Positions 6,723-10,093 of a stretch of 10,093 bases of DNA are shown piece by piece. The DNA lies in NCBI GenBank assembly GCA_005888515.1, contig VAZR01000304.1, forward strand, positions 1-10,093. Reading direction: 5' to 3'. Position 1 is the stretch's first letter, and every line of letters begins with the position of its first letter. The DNA is from Alphaproteobacteria bacterium (GTDB lineage: Bacteria; Pseudomonadota; Alphaproteobacteria; ATCC43930; CGMCC-115725). Made by a program: the position numbers and the translations under genes. The notes under the pieces were generated by a model that was not told where the DNA came from, ran no database searches, and saw nothing but the letters and a program-made list of their open reading frames with translations.

Positions 6723-7679
6723 ATGTTCATCGAGACCGTCGATCAGTTCGCCAAGACAGCCGTCGCCAAGGCCGAATTTCTGCGGCGCTCGCCGCTCGGC
6801 TTCACGATCAGCTCGATGATGGCCGGGGCCTATGTCGGGCTCGGCATCATCCTGATTTTTTGCGTCGGCAATGCGGTCGACCCGAGCATCCGCCCGATCG
6901 TGATGGGCGCCTCGTTCGGCATCGCGCTGACCCTGGTGATCTTCGCCGGATCGGACCTGTTCACCGGCCACACGATGTTCATGACGCATGGCTGGCTGCA
7001 GGGCCGCACCAGCCTGCGCGAGCTGGCCGCCTGCTGGGGCTTCTCATGGGCCGGCAATCTGCTCGGCTGCACGATACTCGCGGCATTGTTTGTCGCGGGC
7101 GGCGGCGGACCCGCCCTCTTGGGACTCGCCGGCAAAAGCCCGCTGATCGTCAATGTCGCGGCCGCCAAGATGAACGCCCCGGCGCTCGAGCTGGTCGCTC
7201 GCGCGATCCTGTGCAACTGGCTCGTTTGCCTCGCGATCTGGACCTCGGCGCGGATGACCAACGACACCGCAAAGTGCATCGCTATCTTCTGGTGCCTATA
7301 CGCCTTCATCGCGAGCGGTTTCGAGCACTCGGTCGCCAACATGACATTGCGGTCGATCGCGCTGATGACCGAGCATCCGGCGACCGTCAGCATCGCCGGG
7401 CTGGGCTGGAACCTCTTCTGGGTGACGATCGGCAATGCGGTCGCCGGGGCCGGCATCATGGGGCTCGGCGCCGCGGCAGCGGAATCAACCGACAGGCGCG
7501 GCGAGCGTCATTACCTCAGTGCGCTACGTTCGCCGTTGCAGTGGAGGACGGCGACGGGTGCGCGCAATCAGCGCCGCTTTGCCTTGTCGAACGCTTTGCG
7601 GAGCCGGTTGGTGAGACTCGGCCCGTATGTGAAGGCGGCGACGAAGGCGGCGGCGAAGAGGCACAGTTCCGTGACGTGA
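6723..7679 (+). CDS. formate/nitrite transporter (FocA/NirC family)
   Basis: Inner-membrane pentameric channel that, in this context, most likely imports nitrite for NirA. Six helices fill residues about 25-250. Family signatures are FAGSDLFTGHTMFMTHGW (75-91, the pore loop), AAAKMNAPALELVARAILCNWLVCLA (146-171) and ASGFEHSVANMT (197-208), in which His202 matches the central pore histidine. Start ATG 6723 has GGAGAG 5 bases upstream and lies 54 bases after the flavoprotein stop, so it is part of the same transcript. The homologous part ends near residue 250. The remaining 65 or so residues are very basic, use rare codons such as AGA, AGG and TTG, and do not look like the family; they may be read-through after loss of the native stop. 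Formate as the substrate cannot be excluded. Confidence 0.9.
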   Translation: MFIETVDQFAKTAVAKAEFLRRSPLGFTISSMMAGAYVGLGIILIFCVGNAVDPSIRPIVMGASFGIALTLVIFAGSDLFTGHTMFMTHGWLQGRTSLRELAACWGFSWAGNLLGCTILAALFVAGGGGPALLGLAGKSPLIVNVAAAKMNAPALELVARAILCNWLVCLAIWTSARMTNDTAKCIAIFWCLYAFIASGFEHSVANMTLRSIALMTEHPATVSIAGLGWNLFWVTIGNAVAGAGIMGLGAAAAESTDRRGERHYLSALRSPLQWRTATGARNQRRFALSNALRSRLVRLGPYVKAATKAAAKRHSSVT

Positions 7680-7684
7680 GGCAC
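7568..7684 (-). CDS. possible 38-residue single-helix membrane protein
   Basis: A short frame, antisense to the atypical tail of the nitrite channel gene, that looks more like protein than the sense strand does. It starts at GTG 7684 with GGGGGAG about 10 bases upstream and ends at TGA 7570-7568. It reads MPHVTELCLF, then AAAFVAAFTYG (together one hydrophobic helix), and finishes PSLTNRLRKAFDKAKRR, a positive-inside tail. It uses favoured codons (CTG, CTC, GCC, TTC). It would be divergent from the YeaQ-like gene, 60 bases apart, with the palindrome GTTCGAAC (7705-7712) between them. I recognise no family, and the frame may be chance. Confidence 0.35.
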   Translation of the reverse strand: MPHVTELCLFAAAFVAAFTYGPSLTNRLRKAFDKAKRR

Positions 7685-7744
7685 CGGTCGGCTGCTCCCC
7701 CAAAGTTCGAACGTCGGAAACTAACGAGTTTGGAGGAAAATCTC

Positions 7745-8011
7745 ATGTCGATTTTGGCTTGGATCGTGCTTGGGCTGATCGCCGGCTTTATTTCCAGTCT
7801 GATCGTCAACCGCAGCGGCGAAGGCTTCCTGCTCGACATCGTGCTCGGCATCGTCGGCGCGGTGGTCGGCGGCCTGATCATGACCGCGCTCGGCGGCGAG
7901 GGGGTCAGCGGCTTCAATCTGTACAGCATTCTCGTCGCGATCGGCGGCGCGATTGTGGTGCTAGTGATCCTGCATGCGATTCGCGGGACGCCGCGAACCG
8001 GAGCCTATTGA
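7745..8011 (+). CDS. GlsB/YeaQ/YmgE-family small membrane protein
   Basis: An 88-residue protein with three hydrophobic helices (about 3-20, 30-49 and 58-79) and the glycine-rich pattern of the transglycosylase-associated/YeaQ family: WIVLGLIAGFISSLIV, then DIVLGIVGAVVGGLIMTALGG, and a third helix ending in HAIRGTPR (the second stretch spans residues 31-51). Length is typical. ATG 7745 has a strong GGAGGA 7 bases upstream, which fixes the start although the frame is open further upstream. Members are often induced by stress or associated with the envelope, but no biochemical role is established. It lies 65 bases after the nitrite channel stop; I found no clear promoter of its own, so it may be transcribed from upstream. 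Confidence 0.88.
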   Translation: MSILAWIVLGLIAGFISSLIVNRSGEGFLLDIVLGIVGAVVGGLIMTALGGEGVSGFNLYSILVAIGGAIVVLVILHAIRGTPRTGAY

Positions 8012-8111
8012 TTCCGACTGACGGCGGATTGGAGCGGAGGCATCGGCGAGCCGCGCAAGCGCGTATCAGATAGTGCGTCGGTTTTGAGGCAATACCCGAC
8101 GGCTCGCCTCC
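8012..8111. other. intergenic stretch without a recognised feature
   Basis: Between the YeaQ-like gene and the aroQ promoter I see no coding frame, terminator with a T run, or RNA gene. Only a very short 5-bp CGCGC/GCGCG symmetry is present at 8052-8063. Confidence 0.5.
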
Positions 8112-8139
8112 TTGCTCCGCCCGCCTCGCATGCTATAAG
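8112..8139 (+). promoter_or_regulatory. sigma-70-like promoter of aroQ-accB-accC
   Basis: TTGCTC (8112-8117) and TATAAG (8134-8139) are separated by 16 bases. The predicted start is near 8146, leaving a leader of about 20 bases before aroQ. TATAAG stands out in otherwise very GC-rich DNA. Confidence 0.6.
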
Positions 8140-8165
8140 GCGCGCGGCCGCCGCGGAGTCCGGAC

Positions 8166-8624
8166 TTGCCGACCATCTTTATTTTGAATGGCCCGAATTT
8201 GAATCTGCTCGGGGTGCGCGAGCCGGCGACCTATGGCTACGACACCTTGGCCGATGTCGAGCAGCGTTGCTTGGCGCGCGCCGCGGCGCTCGATCTGACG
8301 ATCGATTTCCGCCAGACCAATCATGAAGGCCAGCTCGTCGATTGGATCCACGAGGCGCGCGAGGCGGCCGACGGCATCATTCTGAATGCCGGTGCGCTGA
8401 CCCATACATCGGTGGCAATCCTCGACGCGCTGAATGCCGCCGACCTGCCGGTCATCGAGGTGCATTTGTCGAATATTTTCCGGCGCGAATCCTTCCGCCA
8501 TGTTTCGTATGTCAGCCTCGCCGCGCGCGGCGTGATTTGCGGGCTCGGACCGCAGGGCTACGAGCTGGCGCTCGAAGCGCTCGCCAGCGTCATCGAAGCC
8601 GAACCGGGCGAGGCCGCGCGGTGA
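8166..8624 (+). CDS. aroQ: 3-dehydroquinate dehydratase, type II
   Basis: Converts 3-dehydroquinate to 3-dehydroshikimate in the shikimate pathway; a cytoplasmic dodecamer in this family. At 152 residues it is the usual length. The sequence begins PTIFILNGPNLNLLGVREPATYG, which holds the catalytic Arg (LGVREP) and Tyr (TYG) of the lid loop. It continues with NAGALTHTS (substrate-binding Asn), EVHLSN (catalytic His) and ARGVICGLGPQGYELALEAL. The start is TTG 8166: it directly precedes the conserved N-terminus and has CGGAG 7 bases upstream. Its TGA overlaps the GTG start of accB by four bases (GTGA), indicating translational coupling. aroQ-accB-accC is a frequent alphaproteobacterial order. 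All catalytic residues are present. Confidence 0.95.
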   Translation: MPTIFILNGPNLNLLGVREPATYGYDTLADVEQRCLARAAALDLTIDFRQTNHEGQLVDWIHEAREAADGIILNAGALTHTSVAILDALNAADLPVIEVHLSNIFRRESFRHVSYVSLAARGVICGLGPQGYELALEALASVIEAEPGEAAR

Positions 8625-9109
8625 AACTCGTGGGCCGCCGTCCGCCGCCCGCGCCGGACGCGGCGATGATCCGCACGCTGGCCGGCCTCCTGGCCGAGAC
8701 CGGTCTGACCGAGATCGAATACGCGGTCGGTGACACCAGGATCCGCGTCGCACGCGAACCCGCCGGCACTGTGGCGCCTGCCCATGCGCCGACCGCAACC
8801 AATGGGGCCGCGCCACCGCACCAGGAACCGCAACCGCATGCTCCCGAGAAGCCGGCGACCAACGGCGCCAGCCATCCCGGTACGGTTACTTCGCCGATCG
8901 TCGGCATCGCCTATCTCGCGGCCGAGCCGGGGGCGCCGCCCTTTGTCCGCCTCGGCGATACGGTCAGCGAGGGCCAGACTTTGCTGATCATCGAGGCGAT
9001 GAAGGTGATGAACCAGATCCGCGCGCCGCGCGCCGGCCGGATCTCCCGGATATTCGTCGAGGATGCCGCGCCGGTCGAATATGGCGCCGCGCTGATGCTG
9101 ATCGAGTGA
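8621..9109 (+). CDS. accB: biotin carboxyl carrier protein of acetyl-CoA carboxylase
   Basis: Carries the biotin that AccC carboxylates and that the AccAD transferase uses to make malonyl-CoA, the first committed step of fatty acid synthesis. It has 162 residues: an N-terminal segment of about 50, an Ala/Pro/Thr/Asn-rich flexible linker (about 48-88) and a C-terminal biotinyl domain from TSPIVGIAYLA to the end. The biotinylation site is EAMKVMNQI, with Lys128. The start GTG 8621 overlaps the aroQ stop in a GTGA motif and places the N-terminus as in other family members. accC follows after 131 bases that contain an inverted repeat. Confidence 0.95.
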   Translation: MKLVGRRPPPAPDAAMIRTLAGLLAETGLTEIEYAVGDTRIRVAREPAGTVAPAHAPTATNGAAPPHQEPQPHAPEKPATNGASHPGTVTSPIVGIAYLAAEPGAPPFVRLGDTVSEGQTLLIIEAMKVMNQIRAPRAGRISRIFVEDAAPVEYGAALMLIE

Positions 9110-9149
9110 TCTGTTTCTCCGCCGCACGATCGTGAACGAACGGGAATGA

Positions 9150-9221
9150 GATTGCTTCGCTTCGCTCGCAATGACAGCCAAAAAGGATTGTCATTGCGAG
9201 GAGCGCAGCGACGAAGCAATC
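9150..9221. repeat. inverted-repeat element between accB and accC
   Basis: The left arm (9150-9175) begins GATTGCTTCGCTTCG and ends CGCAATGAC. The right arm (9190-9221) begins GTCATTGCGAG and ends GAAGCAATC, so the ends are exact reverse complements. The right arm is 6 bases longer in the middle, and the loop is 14 bases. The short internal TTCGC repeats and this sequence are familiar from many alphaproteobacterial intergenic regions. The transcript between accB and accC would fold into a long hairpin, which could affect mRNA stability or the accB/accC ratio. Confidence 0.85.
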
Positions 9222-9240
9222 CCCCTCAGGCATTCCGCTG

Positions 9241-10093
9241 ATGTTCGAGAAGGTGCTGATCGCCAATCGCGGCGAGATCGCGTTGCGCATCCATCGCGCC
9301 TGCCACGAGCTCGGAATCAAAACCGTCGCGGTGCATTCGACCGCCGACGCGCATGCGATGAATGTGCGGCTCGCCGATGAGACTGTCTGTATCGGCCCGC
9401 CCCCGGCGCGGGCCAGTTATCTCAATGTTTCGGCGATCCTGTCCGCCGCCGCGATCACCGGCGCCGATGCGATCCATCCCGGCGTCGGTTTTCTGTCCGA
9501 GAATGCCGATTTCGCCGCCGCCGTCGAGGAGCACGGCTTCACCTTTATCGGTCCCTCGCCCGAACACATCCGGCTGATGGGCGACAAGGTTCGCGCGAAA
9601 GCGGAAGTGCAGCGGCTCGGCCTCCCAACCGTGCCGGGCTCGCCCGAGGCGGTGCGCGACATCGCCGCCGCTGACGAGGCAGCCCGCGCGATCGGCTACC
9701 CGGTCTTGCTGAAGGCCTCGGCCGGCGGCGGCGGGCGCGGCATGAAGCTCGCCCATGACTCCGTCGAGCTGCGCCATATGCTGCCGCTTGCCCAAGGCGA
9801 GGCGAAGGCGGCGTTCGGCGACGACGCGGTCTATCTTGAACGCTTTCTCGACCGCCCGCGGCATATCGAGGTGCAATTGCTCGGTGATGGGCGGGGCAAT
9901 GTCATCCATCTCGGCGAGCGCGACTGCTCGTTGCAGCGCTCGCACCAGAAGCTGCTCGAGGAGAGCCCCTCGCCGGCGCTGGATCGGGTAGCCCGCGACC
10001 GGCTGACCGGGCTGGCCTGCGCCGCGTTACAGGAGCTCGGGTACAGAAGCGCCGGGACGATGGAGTTTCTGTACCAGGACGCGACGTTCTACT
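9241..10093 (+). CDS. accC: biotin carboxylase of acetyl-CoA carboxylase, 5' part
   Basis: ATP-dependent carboxylation of the biotin on AccB. The first 284 codons are present and the gene continues past the window (the full protein is about 450 residues). It starts MFEKVLIANRGEIALRI, with RLMGDK (Lys116), the ATP-grasp lid KASAGGGGRGMK (158-169), HIEVQ (208-212) and RDCSLQRSHQKLLEE (227-241). ATG 9241 is fixed by the conserved N-terminus; no good ribosome binding site precedes it (only CAGG about 10 bases upstream), probably because the repeat element lies immediately before. Most family members read HPGYGFLSEN; here the frame gives HPGVGFLSEN, with valine at position 82 (codon GTC). Confidence 0.95.
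   Translation, partial: MFEKVLIANRGEIALRIHRACHELGIKTVAVHSTADAHAMNVRLADETVCIGPPPARASYLNVSAILSAAAITGADAIHPGVGFLSENADFAAAVEEHGFTFIGPSPEHIRLMGDKVRAKAEVQRLGLPTVPGSPEAVRDIAAADEAARAIGYPVLLKASAGGGGRGMKLAHDSVELRHMLPLAQGEAKAAFGDDAVYLERFLDRPRHIEVQLLGDGRGNVIHLGERDCSLQRSHQKLLEESPSPALDRVARDRLTGLACAALQELGYRSAGTMEFLYQDATFY

Noticed and set aside
6090..6989. 299-codon minus-strand frame
   Set aside because: Antisense to the flavoprotein and channel, rich in Arg/Asp/Gly as expected from a complementary high-GC frame, with no recognisable motif.
6860..8011. 383-codon plus-strand frame
   Set aside because: Its first three quarters are an out-of-frame reading of the nitrite channel; only the last 88 codons, from ATG 7745 with a strong ribosome binding site, are a real protein.
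8052..8063. CGCGC-AA-GCGCG as a terminator after the YeaQ-like gene
   Set aside because: Stem of 5 bp, 2-base loop and no following T run.
1..10093. CRISPR array, tRNA/rRNA, transposase or phage genes
   Set aside because: No regularly spaced direct repeats, no cloverleaf or rRNA-like stretch, and no transposase or integrase motif seen in any frame.

Overview
The window is high-GC DNA with strong G/C preference at third codon positions, GTG and TTG starts, tightly packed genes and short palindromic intergenic repeats. The gene content points to an alphaproteobacterium, for example Hyphomicrobiales or Rhodospirillales. Markers are an aroQ-accB-accC cluster, a NirA-type nitrite reductase next to a 4Fe-4S/FNR reductase and a formate/nitrite channel, and a LigE-like glutathione transferase. 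This placement is inferred from gene content, not from a search.

Layout. Positions 1-965 (+) hold the 3' part of an alpha/beta hydrolase. It overlaps tail to tail with a leftward block at 909-2950 (-): an eight-helix membrane protein, a hairpin, a frameshifted glutathione S-transferase and a CopD-like four-helix membrane protein. A 104-base intergenic region with back-to-back promoter-like sequences separates this block from a rightward HxlR-type regulator (3055-3384). Next comes a nitrite-assimilation cluster at 3400-7679 (+). It has a consensus sigma-54 promoter, then nirA (siroheme/4Fe-4S nitrite reductase), a 4Fe-4S plus FNR flavoprotein that probably feeds it electrons, and a FocA/NirC channel. 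A small YeaQ/GlsB-type membrane protein follows (7745-8011). The right end is a housekeeping operon with its own sigma-70-like promoter: aroQ (shikimate pathway), accB and accC (first step of fatty acid synthesis). accC runs off the window.

How the cluster would work: the channel brings nitrite in, the flavoprotein takes electrons from NAD(P)H through FAD and its iron-sulfur centre, and NirA makes ammonium. The sigma-54 promoter fits nitrogen control of the NtrC type. However, nirA is broken by a deletion with a frameshift. The flavoprotein lacks two conserved segments of about 35-40 residues, one covering the start of the FAD domain and one the NADP(H)-binding SRD/K-Y-Q region. The upstream GST has the same kind of lesion. 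Four similar deletions in under 5 kb, beside intact housekeeping genes, are the most unusual feature here. They mean either a decaying accessory region or a systematic assembly fault, and the sequence alone cannot decide. Two families of palindromic repeats sit between cotranscribed genes, and one supplies the last 19 codons of nirA. No convincingly new system is visible.
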